A stretch of DNA of 64,000 nucleotides from Alteromonas naphthalenivorans (GTDB lineage Bacteria; Pseudomonadota; Gammaproteobacteria; Enterobacterales; Alteromonadaceae). This document shows positions 42,605 to 53,885 of this stretch, piece by piece. Every line of letters starts with the position of its first letter. Within the stretch, counting starts at the first letter, position 1. The stretch spans positions 3,410,001 to 3,474,000 of the forward strand of contig NC_015554.1 in assembly GCF_000213655.1 (NCBI RefSeq). Reading direction: 5' to 3'. Under the pieces are notes generated by a model that saw nothing but the letters and a program-made list of their open reading frames with translations, had not been told where the DNA came from and searched no databases. Position numbers and translations under genes: made by a program.

Positions 42605-44107
42605 CTATCGTGTTAGCGTTCGGATTAACGATGCCCGCAGTTTTTTGGAAAACAAAATATCTCGCTTAGTCCACGGTAAGCTTTGCTCACCATCAATTTC
42701 ACTCCACCGATCAAATGACGCTCGTGGTGACAGCATGCCTTGTTCATTAACGTCTTTTTCCGGTTTACCAGCCCAACGGGTAATTTGCGATTCGGGCTGT
42801 CTAAAGATATACAATCGCGCTTTAGCTAATTCGTAGTTCATACGAATTAGCATTACGCCTCTGACATTTTCTGGGTCTAATGCCTCTAACCCAGCATACT
42901 GACGAATATCTTGGGTGTGCAGGATGACATCAGACGTGTCTGACTGAAAGGCTTTATCGATACGTTTTAGTTGAGCAATGTCATAACCATTATCATCACT
43001 AACATACCACTGCCCATTTATAAAAATGGCAGCCCCGCACGCGGTGAAATCTCGTTTTACGTCTTCTAAAAACGCTTGAGTTGCTTGAGCATCTTTTAAG
43101 CGAAGCTTATGCGTAATTGCCCCAACTTTCTCATCCAATGACGTGAGCAATTGCAGGCGCTTTTTCGATTTGTGCGTGGAATACACCATAGAGAAATACT
43201 TCACCAGCATTTCCGCTTGATGGCGCAATTGCGCATCTATGTGCGATTCGGTGCTATTGTGACACGACACTAAGCCCCACAATTTACCGGTTTGAATGAT
43301 GGGAATAGAAAATGATGTAGCCACACCCATATTCTGCATGTATTCGCCATGAATTGGCGACACACTTCGTAAATCCGAATACGTTAAGTTTAGCGGTTGT
43401 TCTGCTTGATTCAGAAAGTCAGCGGGCGGTGTGGCACTACTAGCAATATATCGTGACGGATTCTCATAATACATTTGACGGGCAATAGCAGGTATGTCCG
43501 ATGCTGGAAATTTTAATCCAAGATACTTTGGTGCCCCTTCAATCACTTTTTCAGCCACGACTTCGCCACTCCAAAGCTCATTAAAGCGATAAAGCAGTAT
43601 ACGTTCGCAGGGCAGAAACTCATCAAGGGTTGCGATAAGTTGCTCCCAAAAATCTTTATCTTCCCAATGCTGTTCGATGGTCGGAAGTATTGAGGATCTT
43701 AATTGTAAGTACTGACGCTGAGAAATATTGGCAACACTAGACTCTATCTCAATTAAGATACCTTCGTCGCTACGATGGCTTCTGAAATTCAATACCTTAT
43801 CGTTTAGGGGCTCGTTAAAGGCATAAGCTCTATCGCCGGCCTTAGACCCTAAATTATACAGTAAACTTAACGGCAACCAGTCGAGTGATTTTACTGGGCA
43901 GCCCACCAGTTCAGAGGGCGAAAGTTGAATAAAGTGGGCCAAATTACTACTAGCGGCAGTGACCTGCAAAGATTCACTATCGATAAAGAACGCACCGCCA
44001 AATTGCTGAACCTTGCCACTTAAATGCAAAGCCTCTTTTTCACAATTCTCAACCAAGGCGTCCATCTCAGCATTGTGCTTATTAAAGGTAGTCGTATCAG
44101 GGTTCAT
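42605..44107 (-). CDS. Stand-alone phytochrome photosensory core (PAS-GAF-PHY)
   Basis: A 500-residue bacteriophytochrome sensor module. The PAS part has Cys22 in CEKEALHLSG, the place where the bilin is bound in DrBphP-type proteins. The GAF part shows FPASDIPAIARQMY, SPIHGEYMQNMGV and LVSCHN, with the key Asp, His, Tyr and His. The PHY tongue has WAGKPEK and SPRASFDRW (PRxSF). The protein ends right after PHY, with no histidine kinase, GGDEF or other output domain. ATG 44107 is chosen; an upstream in-frame start would overlap the preceding gene. It begins 7 bases after the CheB-CheR-GGDEF-EAL gene with no good ribosome binding site, which suggests translational coupling. Confidence 0.88.
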   Translation of the reverse strand: MNPDTTTFNKHNAEMDALVENCEKEALHLSGKVQQFGGAFFIDSESLQVTAASSNLAHFIQLSPSELVGCPVKSLDWLPLSLLYNLGSKAGDRAYAFNEPLNDKVLNFRSHRSDEGILIEIESSVANISQRQYLQLRSSILPTIEQHWEDKDFWEQLIATLDEFLPCERILLYRFNELWSGEVVAEKVIEGAPKYLGLKFPASDIPAIARQMYYENPSRYIASSATPPADFLNQAEQPLNLTYSDLRSVSPIHGEYMQNMGVATSFSIPIIQTGKLWGLVSCHNSTESHIDAQLRHQAEMLVKYFSMVYSTHKSKKRLQLLTSLDEKVGAITHKLRLKDAQATQAFLEDVKRDFTACGAAIFINGQWYVSDDNGYDIAQLKRIDKAFQSDTSDVILHTQDIRQYAGLEALDPENVRGVMLIRMNYELAKARLYIFRQPESQITRWAGKPEKDVNEQGMLSPRASFDRWSEIDGEQSLPWTKRDILFSKKLRASLIRTLTR

Positions 44108-44114
44108 AATATTA

Positions 44115-47100
44115 TTAACTAATTTGTTTATTAAGCTCTGCGCATGTAAGCATAGGCGAAAAAACAAGCCCCTGTACTACATCGCACCCGATATCCCGTA
44201 AGTAATCGAGTTGCTGCTGAGTTTCAACTTTATCCGCGATGATTTTAAGGCCTAGTGCTTTTCCTGCATTAATCAAAGCGTGAATAAGTTTGTTTGAATC
44301 ATTGTTATCGCTAACGTCGGTCAATAATCGGCTGGATAGCTTAATTTCACTCGCTCCGCTTTGTTGAAGCTGAGATATTGCACTCTTGTACAGGCCATAG
44401 TCGTCAATACTAATCACACTGCCCATCGAGGCCAATGTCCTCAACCGATGGTAAATTCGCTCTTCACCACTTTCAATATCTTTTTCAGATACTTCGAATT
44501 TAAATAGACCCGGGGTAAGTTCATAACGGTCTAGTACTGCCACAAAGTTTTTAATAAAATCAGATGTAAGCAACTGCGATCCAGATAAATTAATCGCTAT
44601 GGCGGGCAGTTTACTGCCAAGTTGAATATATTGAGCAATTTCTCGCGCAACCAACTCAACCGCATGAAAGCCTATGGTTTCAATCAGTTTTCCGCGCTCG
44701 GCAATATTAATAAATGACTCAGCATTAAGTACTTCACCGTCGCTATTTTTATAACGCAGTAATGCCTCGGCGCCAACTATGGCGTTCGACGTAGGCTCAA
44801 ACTGAGGTTGGTACACCATTGAAAACTGTTTACCATCTAATGCTACTTTAAGCTGTTTTTCGACTTCTAAACGGGCTAATGCCTGCTCTTTCATCTTCGC
44901 GGTAAAGTACTGATATTGATTGCGACCAGAAGATTTCGCTAAATACATGGCTTCATCTGCGTGCTGCAAGAGTATTTCTGAGCTGATCCCATCTGCAGGG
45001 TAAACGGCAATACCGATGCTCGCAGAAACCGAAATAGAATGGGTAGATACATCAAACTCGTTTTGAACCTGACTAATGATACGCTTTGCAATATCATCAA
45101 TTTCGTCAATGTGAGAGGCCGATATTAAGGCTACAAATTCATCACCGCCAATTCTCGCCAACATATCTGTGTCGCGTATACATTGTTGTAGTCGCTTAGT
45201 AACCTGCTTAAGGAGCAAGTCACCCACCTTATGACCTAAGTTGTCGTTAACCGGCTTAAAGTTATCTAAGTCAACAAAGAGTACACCGCATAATTGCTTG
45301 CTACGCTTCGCCCCACTAATCATGAGTTCAAGACGTTCAAGTAACACGGTTCTATTGGGTAGACCTGTCAGCTCGTCATGGGTAGCGAGATATTCAATGC
45401 GGCGCTGCATATTTTTTATCTCATCAATATTGCTGTAGGCCGCAACATAATTAACAATGTCACCATTTGCGTCTTTTACCGCATTATATGAAAGCCACAT
45501 TTTCACATGACTACCATCTTTCACTTTGTTAATGACTTCGCCTTGCCAAAACCCTCTCTCTGTCAACGACGCATCCATTGCTGCAAAAAAGTCTTTTGAA
45601 TGCTCACCCGACTCTAACAGCTCTGGTTTTTTGCCAATCAACTCCTGCTGAGAAAAGCCTGTTAATTCAGCAAATGTCTCGTTAGTGGTAAGAATGCGCT
45701 GATTGGCATCAGTAACAAGAATAGCTTCACTGGTACGCTCAAATATCTTGCCAGCTAAACGCAATTGTTCATTGGCATGTAGCTCTTTTGAAATATCTGT
45801 TGCTTGGGTACAAATTGACTTTATGGTGCCTTCGGCATCAAAAATAGGGAATCGCACACTTTTGATAATAACTTTACCGGCCCGCAAGGTGAACTCATCA
45901 AGGGTTTCTACCGGTGACAAAGTACGCATTGTATCTAAGTCTTTTTCACGGAACTGACGGGCAGTATCACGCTCAAAAATTTGAAGATCAGTTTTGCCAA
46001 TCACATCTTGCGCGGTTACGCCAAAGACTTCTTCAAACCGAGCGTTCACAAACTCATATCGACCCGCATTATCTTTAAGTGCAATTAACGCCAATGAGTT
46101 ATTCATAATAGATAAAAGCTGCTCTTGGCTTTTTTCAATTCGTTCGTGGGCAATGACCAATTCTGAGTTATCAATAATAACTAGAACAGCCCCAGTGATG
46201 CGCTCTCGACTGTTTAGAATTGGCGTAATGAATACATTGTAAGTTTCTTGGCTTGATGGCTTGATCACCATGCTCGTATTTACCCCATTACGCAGGGTTT
46301 TACTTAAGCGCTTTTCAATGTCTTCAAAATAGCCGGGGAAATTAAGCGAGTACATCGGCTTTTTAAACGAGCCATTATTTAAATGAAAACGGCGATTGGC
46401 TGCGTCATTGGTTCGACTTAAGCAGGTATCGGTATCAAAGACCAAGATTGGAAAATCTAACGTGTTGTAAACGCTCATCAACTCACTGTTTATCGCACCT
46501 AAATCAGCAGATTTCCGCATGCTTTCTTCATTTACGCTAATGAGTTCTTCGTTAGTAGCCTGAAGCTCTTCGTTGGTGGCTTCAAGCTCTTCGTTATTCG
46601 CTTGTAGCTCTTCGTTAGCGGCTTGCACTTCTTCATTAAGTGCCTGCATTTCTTCCGCTGAGGCAGCCATTTCTTCGGTAAGCGTTTGTAGTTGCTCTCG
46701 AGCTGCAATTAATTCAGCAACATCAGCTTCATTGGTTGCCGTCGGCTCTTTGGGCTCGGCATCAATAATAGTGTCGTATTCATAAAAATTAACTAAGTAG
46801 TGCTGAGGACTTTGGTTTTCTAGCGGGAGCACCCGTAACTTCCACAGCCGACTATCATCGTCGGCTAAGCGCTTAGCTCGACTTATTGCTATTTCACCAG
46901 TACGACTTGCCTTATTCACGCAAGAAATCAAGTCTGCGGCAAAAGGCGCAGCAATGAGTTTCGATAAGTTAAGATCGGGCACCCCAGATGGGAACGTAAT
47001 AAAGCGTTGTAAGTTGCCATGTGAGTGCAAAATGGCAAACCTTTCACTGATGAGTAAACTTGGCCCGAAGCTATCTAGTACAGAGCGAGTGAAAATATTT

Positions 47101-48617
47101 TCGTAGCTGTTAGTGATAGCCGTTTTCGTTTTAGTTATATCTACATGGCTTTTTAGCATTTTCGGCAGTGAGGGAGGCTTAGACGCCTCGCTTACTTTAA
47201 AAATTCTACTGCGCCTATCAAGGGCAACAAAGATATCTTCTGTCGAGCCAATCGATTCAGACTTACCTAAAAAGAGAATACCTTCTTTGGTTAACGAATA
47301 ACGAAACAGCGATAACACCCGCTGCTGTAAATCGCTATTAAAGTAGATAAGTACATTTCTAAACGACACCATGTCAAGGTGTAAAAATGGCGGATCTCGC
47401 GTGATGTCCTGACGAGAAAAGGTGATTACATCACGCAGTAATTTTTGCGGGTAATACGCATTGTCAGCATACCGAAAGTACTTGTCGGTTAAATCCGATG
47501 AAAGGCTTGCAATGGCCTGAACAGAATAGGCCCCTTTGCGGGCAACTGAGAGTGCATGTTCATCGATATCAGTCGCAAAAATCTGCAAGTTGGCATCAAT
47601 ACCTTGCTTCTCAATAGCTTCAAGAAACAAGATGGCTAATGAGTATGCCTCTTCTCCAGTGGCACATCCTGCTACCCATAAACGAATAGCATCGCCGCTG
47701 TTTTTGTTTTCTACAATACTCTCAATATGTGTCTTGATAGCGTTAAATGCAGTGTTGTCTCTGAAAAAGTCGGTAACTGAAATTAATAGCTCTTTCGACA
47801 ATGCTATAACTTCATCGGCGTTATTGTCTAAATAGGTCAAATAAGAGGGTAAATCTTCAGTTTGTGTGGCAATTAAACGACGATTCACTCTGCGCAACAA
47901 GGTCGATTGTTTGTAAAAACTGAAATCTATTTTGGTCGCCGTTCTTATCTTTCCGTAGAGTTCACTCATTAATTCACTTCGAGTGTCTTCCTGCACCGCT
48001 AAGAAATTACGCGCGATGTTTTGCGAAATATGTGCAATTTCTTGCCCCATTTCTTGGGGTTCAAGAATTGAATCCACAGCCACATTTTCAAGCGCCGCTT
48101 TGGGCATGCCATCATATTTTGCAGAGGCTGGGTCTTGCACAAAGGCAAACCCACCGACACCTTTAATGGCCTTAAGCCCTCTGGCACCATCGCTGCCAGT
48201 ACCCGATAAGATAACGCCAATTGCGTGATCGCCAATTTCATCAGCTAATGATTCAAACAAGAGGTTAACGGAGGGCTTAGGAGATAGTTCATCCGGTGAT
48301 TTATCGAGGTGTAAATACCCCTCTTTGTATTTAAGGTGGTAACCCGGTGGCCCCACATAAATGGTGTTTGCTTTAATTTTGCAATGCGGCGTAGCCTCAA
48401 CCACAGGGTATTCAGTTTCTCGCGCCAATATTTCCGTCATTTGGCTTTTATGAGTAGGAGATAAATGCTGAGCAATAATAAAAGACGCATTGATGGCTTT
48501 TGGTAATTCGCTTACCAGATTGATTAATGCTTCTATTCCGCCCGCTGAAGAGCCTACGCCAACAATAAAAGGAGCTATCTCAGGTTTAGTCGCCCGCGAT
48601 GACGGTAAAGATTCCAT
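44115..48617 (-). CDS. CheB-CheR-PAS-GGDEF-EAL fusion protein
   Basis: A 1500-residue soluble protein. In order: CheB methylesterase domain (about 15-195, GSSAGG with the catalytic Ser and GTGSDGARG), CheR methyltransferase (about 210-480, VAGCATGEEAYSLAI for SAM), a linker, a long heptad coiled coil (about 630-705), three PAS domains (about 705-1060), GGDEF (about 1065-1225, intact GGDEF near 1158) and EAL (about 1240-1495). The EAL domain keeps EAL and QG but has DDYGLY for DDFGTG and ADKVE for AEGVE, so hydrolysis is doubtful. It pairs methylation-type and c-di-GMP signalling in one chain and directly precedes the phytochrome gene. Confidence 0.9.
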   Translation of the reverse strand: MESLPSSRATKPEIAPFIVGVGSSAGGIEALINLVSELPKAINASFIIAQHLSPTHKSQMTEILARETEYPVVEATPHCKIKANTIYVGPPGYHLKYKEGYLHLDKSPDELSPKPSVNLLFESLADEIGDHAIGVILSGTGSDGARGLKAIKGVGGFAFVQDPASAKYDGMPKAALENVAVDSILEPQEMGQEIAHISQNIARNFLAVQEDTRSELMSELYGKIRTATKIDFSFYKQSTLLRRVNRRLIATQTEDLPSYLTYLDNNADEVIALSKELLISVTDFFRDNTAFNAIKTHIESIVENKNSGDAIRLWVAGCATGEEAYSLAILFLEAIEKQGIDANLQIFATDIDEHALSVARKGAYSVQAIASLSSDLTDKYFRYADNAYYPQKLLRDVITFSRQDITRDPPFLHLDMVSFRNVLIYFNSDLQQRVLSLFRYSLTKEGILFLGKSESIGSTEDIFVALDRRSRIFKVSEASKPPSLPKMLKSHVDITKTKTAITNSYENIFTRSVLDSFGPSLLISERFAILHSHGNLQRFITFPSGVPDLNLSKLIAAPFAADLISCVNKASRTGEIAISRAKRLADDDSRLWKLRVLPLENQSPQHYLVNFYEYDTIIDAEPKEPTATNEADVAELIAAREQLQTLTEEMAASAEEMQALNEEVQAANEELQANNEELEATNEELQATNEELISVNEESMRKSADLGAINSELMSVYNTLDFPILVFDTDTCLSRTNDAANRRFHLNNGSFKKPMYSLNFPGYFEDIEKRLSKTLRNGVNTSMVIKPSSQETYNVFITPILNSRERITGAVLVIIDNSELVIAHERIEKSQEQLLSIMNNSLALIALKDNAGRYEFVNARFEEVFGVTAQDVIGKTDLQIFERDTARQFREKDLDTMRTLSPVETLDEFTLRAGKVIIKSVRFPIFDAEGTIKSICTQATDISKELHANEQLRLAGKIFERTSEAILVTDANQRILTTNETFAELTGFSQQELIGKKPELLESGEHSKDFFAAMDASLTERGFWQGEVINKVKDGSHVKMWLSYNAVKDANGDIVNYVAAYSNIDEIKNMQRRIEYLATHDELTGLPNRTVLLERLELMISGAKRSKQLCGVLFVDLDNFKPVNDNLGHKVGDLLLKQVTKRLQQCIRDTDMLARIGGDEFVALISASHIDEIDDIAKRIISQVQNEFDVSTHSISVSASIGIAVYPADGISSEILLQHADEAMYLAKSSGRNQYQYFTAKMKEQALARLEVEKQLKVALDGKQFSMVYQPQFEPTSNAIVGAEALLRYKNSDGEVLNAESFINIAERGKLIETIGFHAVELVAREIAQYIQLGSKLPAIAINLSGSQLLTSDFIKNFVAVLDRYELTPGLFKFEVSEKDIESGEERIYHRLRTLASMGSVISIDDYGLYKSAISQLQQSGASEIKLSSRLLTDVSDNNDSNKLIHALINAGKALGLKIIADKVETQQQLDYLRDIGCDVVQGLVFSPMLTCAELNKQIS
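46543..46647. repeat. 21-bp tandem repeats in the coiled-coil coding region
   Basis: Five successive 21-bp units of the form agctcttcgttagtagcctga encode a regular seven-residue pattern (NEELQAT) of the CheB/CheR fusion linker. Confidence 0.9.
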
Positions 48618-49086
48618 ACTACATTTAGCTCCGTTTGAGTTAACTGAATGCTAATGCGAACATTCAGTATTTGCGGCATCTTCACCGCATCTAATACGCT
48701 TACTATACCAGTAACTAGCACTCCAGAAATATACCAAAGTCTAATATTATTACGTTAAATAAAACGTGTTATGCGCCTAAAAGGTTCAAACACCTCAAAG
48801 TTTATGTTGAAAACTAACGAAAATATCAGGGTAACTCGCTAGTATTAGTTAAATAATTTCTCGGTATTATTTGGTAACTATTTCATCACCCTAAATATAG
48901 TTTCGATATCGAGGCGCTAAACAGGAAGATATTAGTGAAGTGGAGCAGCAAAGAAGCTTGAAAGTAATGGGTAAATGCATATCTATTGATAGGCGAATTG
49001 CTTGAGGAATTAATACGTGAACGACGAAAGGGATTGGACAGAGTGAAGCCATATCGATACCGATATGGCTAACAGGCAAGCAAAGG
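48618..49086. other. Gap between the CheB-CheR fusion gene and parE
   Basis: About 470 bases without a convincing gene. The minus-strand promoter of the fusion gene may use an extended -10 TGGTATAGT at 48702-48710. Its leader contains a 7-bp dyad CTGAATG/CATTCAG (48644-48667) and a GCGG/CCGC arm. The rest looks unstructured apart from a hairpin at 49047-49070. Confidence 0.4.
49047..49070 (-). terminator. Perfect 10-bp hairpin after parE
   Basis: AGCCATATCG pairs with CGATATGGCT around a 4-base loop, 17 bases after the parE stop. No T run follows it on the minus strand, so termination by this element alone is uncertain. Confidence 0.5.
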
Positions 49087-50997
<1,911 letters not shown>

Positions 50998-51196
50998 TTA
51001 AGCCAGCAACAAGGGTTAACGTACGCAGAAGACAACTGCAACGCAAGATAAATTGATGTTACCAAGGCTTGCCTACCCTCGCAATGAAAAGGCGAAAGTC
51101 AGCAAGCTTGGTGGGTACGATATGAAGCTAATACTGCTAAAATAAATACTGCTAATAGCAACACAACAATGAGAAGCACGACGTCGTTAACGGCTT

Positions 51197-51781
51197 CTAA
51201 TCGTTAAGTAGAAAGTCTGTAATAGCGGGTAGGTGATTTTCAAAGCCAATAAAGCTGTGATCGCCGCCTTCTTCAACGACTAGCGTGCTCGAAGCGTACT
51301 TGGTTTCTGCTAAACGATAATCTAAGGTTTCGTCCTCAGTTTGCAATAACACTTTATACGCAGGTGCATGCCGTAATTCTTTAGCGTCTAACTTTTCTAT
51401 TACATTAATATCGCTTTCAACGATGTGGAACACTTCACCCGTGTAAGGGTTGGTATGTTCACCAATAAAACCTTGCAGTAATTCATAAGGTTTTACCGCA
51501 GGGTTTATCAATACGGCTTTGCCCGAGAATTTTTCAATTAAAAACGTAGATAAATAACCGCCCATAGAACTGCCAATAACACGCAGCCCATCTTTAATTA
51601 ACGCGGGGGTACTCTCTATCAATGCCAACAACTGACTTTCTACTTGGCTCGGGTAATTCGAAAGCGCGGGAATATGCAAGGTTACATCGGGATGATGCTG
51701 CTCGAAATACGCTTTGGTGGCCTGCGCTTTTACAGACTTTGGTGAGCTTAAAAAGCCATGAAGATATAACACGTGTTTCAT
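51197..51781 (-). CDS. yqiA: YqiA-like esterase
   Basis: A 194-residue alpha/beta hydrolase of the YqiA/UPF0227 family, related to esterases. The nucleophile elbow is GSSMGG (in RVIGSSMGGYLSTFL), the N-terminal LYLHGFLSSPKSVKA forms the oxyanion region and the late GGDHSFIGFE carries the catalytic His. Its start overlaps the cpdA stop by 4 bases. The order cpdA-yqiA-parE is the same as in E. coli. Confidence 0.9.
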   Translation of the reverse strand: MKHVLYLHGFLSSPKSVKAQATKAYFEQHHPDVTLHIPALSNYPSQVESQLLALIESTPALIKDGLRVIGSSMGGYLSTFLIEKFSGKAVLINPAVKPYELLQGFIGEHTNPYTGEVFHIVESDINVIEKLDAKELRHAPAYKVLLQTEDETLDYRLAETKYASSTLVVEEGGDHSFIGFENHLPAITDFLLND

Positions 51782-52533
51782 ATTATTTTTATTCTCTTTA
51801 TATCGCTGGTTAACGTTCCATCGTCGTGTAACCTAATGAGTTGATAACCGGGCTGTTCGTTGCTTAACGCAAATTCAGATGCCATTTCCCACTGCCAACA
51901 GCTCGCAGGGCAGCCCATCACTGGTACAGGATTATCTGTACCTAACGTGTAACGAAGGGGGGAGTGAACATGGCCATGAATGATCGCCGCTAATGCAATG
52001 CCCTCTTCTACCCAGTGTAAAAACGCATCGGCGTTAGACAAGTCGTGTTTATCCATCCAACTTTCTGATGGCGAGGCATGGTGATGCATAGCCAGTAAAT
52101 GATGGCGATGAGAATTTTCAGTTACCTGTTTGCCTATAGCCTTGAGCTCTTGAGTATCTACCTGACCTCTCGCCCCTTCGAAACGGGTGTCTAGGCCGTG
52201 AATTTGCCAATCGCCTAATTCAACAGGCGTACCAGCAACAAGATGGTAAGCAGATAACGTATCAAAGTGAGGGTTATTATCATGATTGCCCGCAATCACA
52301 TATACTGGTGTATTCGCGTAGTTTTCCATCAAAGCAATAAAATGCTGATAGCTTGCTAATGAATCATCGCCGCTAATATCACCGGTAACAATAACCGCGC
52401 TGATATTTTCGCCGTGCTTGAAAGCATCAATCAAAATTTGTTTTAAGCTGAGGTGAGGGTTAATTGCGCCGTAGCCTTGGCGAGTGGTATCACCAAATAA
52501 ATGGCAATCACTAATATGCAGCAGGGTACTCAC
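51778..52533 (-). CDS. cpdA: 3',5'-cAMP phosphodiesterase CpdA
   Basis: A 251-residue calcineurin-type phosphodiesterase that breaks down cAMP. The metallophosphatase motifs are present in order: HISDCHLFGD, VTGDISGDDS, IAGNHDNN, MHHHASPSES and HGHVHS. It overlaps yqiB by 4 bases upstream and yqiA by 4 bases downstream, so translation is coupled. Confidence 0.93.
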   Translation of the reverse strand: MSTLLHISDCHLFGDTTRQGYGAINPHLSLKQILIDAFKHGENISAVIVTGDISGDDSLASYQHFIALMENYANTPVYVIAGNHDNNPHFDTLSAYHLVAGTPVELGDWQIHGLDTRFEGARGQVDTQELKAIGKQVTENSHRHHLLAMHHHASPSESWMDKHDLSNADAFLHWVEEGIALAAIIHGHVHSPLRYTLGTDNPVPVMGCPASCWQWEMASEFALSNEQPGYQLIRLHDDGTLTSDIKRIKII

Positions 52534-52982
52534 GCTAGCGAAGTTACCTTAGGACGCAATTTGCGGCAAAAATCTAACCACTCAGCAAGAAAGATATTCA
52601 CCATTTGCTTTTCATTGCGTTGGCGCATTTTTAAATTAGGATATTCGTACGAGGGTTGTAGCGCGCCCGTATTCTGGCTATTTATAACTTCGGCCATTCG
52701 GGCATCGTGGTACAAACGCACCGTCATTGATGGCGTTAAATAACTGGGCATATCGTCGGACGTTTGTTTAAGGCTTAACGTACTCGTGTAACGTGCAGAC
52801 TCAATAATCTTGATTTCGTACGTAAGCGCGTCGCCCACGGTAAATACGTAGTTAAGTTCCTCTGTATCACAATCTGGCAGAATACGAAGAATGTGCGCGT
52901 AGTTTAGCTCGCACAATGCCTGCATTGTGGGTAGATGAGGGACGTATTTTCTGTGGGTACGTTGTGTCACGATATCTTCCAT
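52530..52982 (-). CDS. yqiB: DUF1249 protein YqiB
   Basis: A 150-residue member of the YqiB/DUF1249 family, of unknown function. The start is ATG 52982 (MEDIVTQRTHRKYVPHLPTMQALCE), which fits family length. A longer in-frame reading to 53069 would be almost fully inside nudF. It starts 16 bases inside the nudF end and overlaps cpdA by 4 bases. Linked expression with cpdA is conserved in gammaproteobacteria. Confidence 0.88.
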   Translation of the reverse strand: MEDIVTQRTHRKYVPHLPTMQALCELNYAHILRILPDCDTEELNYVFTVGDALTYEIKIIESARYTSTLSLKQTSDDMPSYLTPSMTVRLYHDARMAEVINSQNTGALQPSYEYPNLKMRQRNEKQMVNIFLAEWLDFCRKLRPKVTSLA

Positions 52983-53593
52983 TGCTCCATTAGCGTGGAT
53001 TTGTTCATAAAGAACCATTGTAGCGCAATTACTGCGGCAGCGTTGTCTATATGGCCGTTTTCCAGCCATTCAAGGGCTGTTGCTTCAGCCACTCTATGAA
53101 CTTTAATATCTTCCGATTCGGTTTCTAATCCATGAATGCCATGGGCTTTTTCTGCATTGGTTTTTGCAACAAAGATGTGAATACGTTCGGTCGTCCCTCC
53201 AGGGCTAGATAAATAACTCATTGCTTTGGTGAGATTTTCAAGCTCAATACCAGCCTCTTCCATCGACTCTCTATGACATACATCTACTTCGGTTTCCCCT
53301 TCGTCAATCATACCGGCGATAATTTCTATCAGCCAAGGGGTTGAAGATGTCGCCAACGCCCCTATTCTAAACTGCTCAATTAAAACGAATTCTTTTAAAA
53401 TAGGGTCGTAAGGCAGTACGCCTACAGCATGTCCACGTTCAAATAGCTCTCGTTTCACTGTCCCGCTTTGGGAACCGTCGAAGCATTTGTGCGTAAACAG
53501 ATATTCTTGCATGGTGAAAAAACCACGATAAACCGGTTTGACACTGGTAATTTCAACGTCGTTTGAGGTAAATGAAAGGATTTTCTTGCTCAT
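52967..53593 (-). CDS. nudF: ADP-ribose pyrophosphatase NudF
   Basis: A 208-residue Nudix hydrolase that cleaves ADP-ribose. The Nudix box is complete: the Gly of GMIDEGE, then the REsMEEAG core (about residues 97-119). The nearby SSPGGTTERIHIFVA block is typical of NudF. First gene of nudF-yqiB-cpdA-yqiA-parE, divergent from tolC. Confidence 0.93.
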   Translation of the reverse strand: MSKKILSFTSNDVEITSVKPVYRGFFTMQEYLFTHKCFDGSQSGTVKRELFERGHAVGVLPYDPILKEFVLIEQFRIGALATSSTPWLIEIIAGMIDEGETEVDVCHRESMEEAGIELENLTKAMSYLSSPGGTTERIHIFVAKTNAEKAHGIHGLETESEDIKVHRVAEATALEWLENGHIDNAAAVIALQWFFMNKSTLMEQWKIS

Positions 53594-53885
53594 TTGCAGA
53601 CACTTTTGGTTCGAAACGATTTATCATGCATAGTACATAGACATACCACTTTTGTATACGCGCCCTAACCGCGGACGAAAGCATAAAAAGTAACACCGAA
53701 TTTTCTAAGATAAATGTGTTTACTTGCCAATGAACTAGGTTGGATCACATATTCTGTTACAGTTAAAGCAACACTGTTACGACTGTACTGTTTCGGTTTA
53801 CGAATAAAATTTATACACTTCGCATATTATTTATAATTTTTAGCAGTCACTTAGACTCATCTAGACATAACAGGAAGACGTAAGC

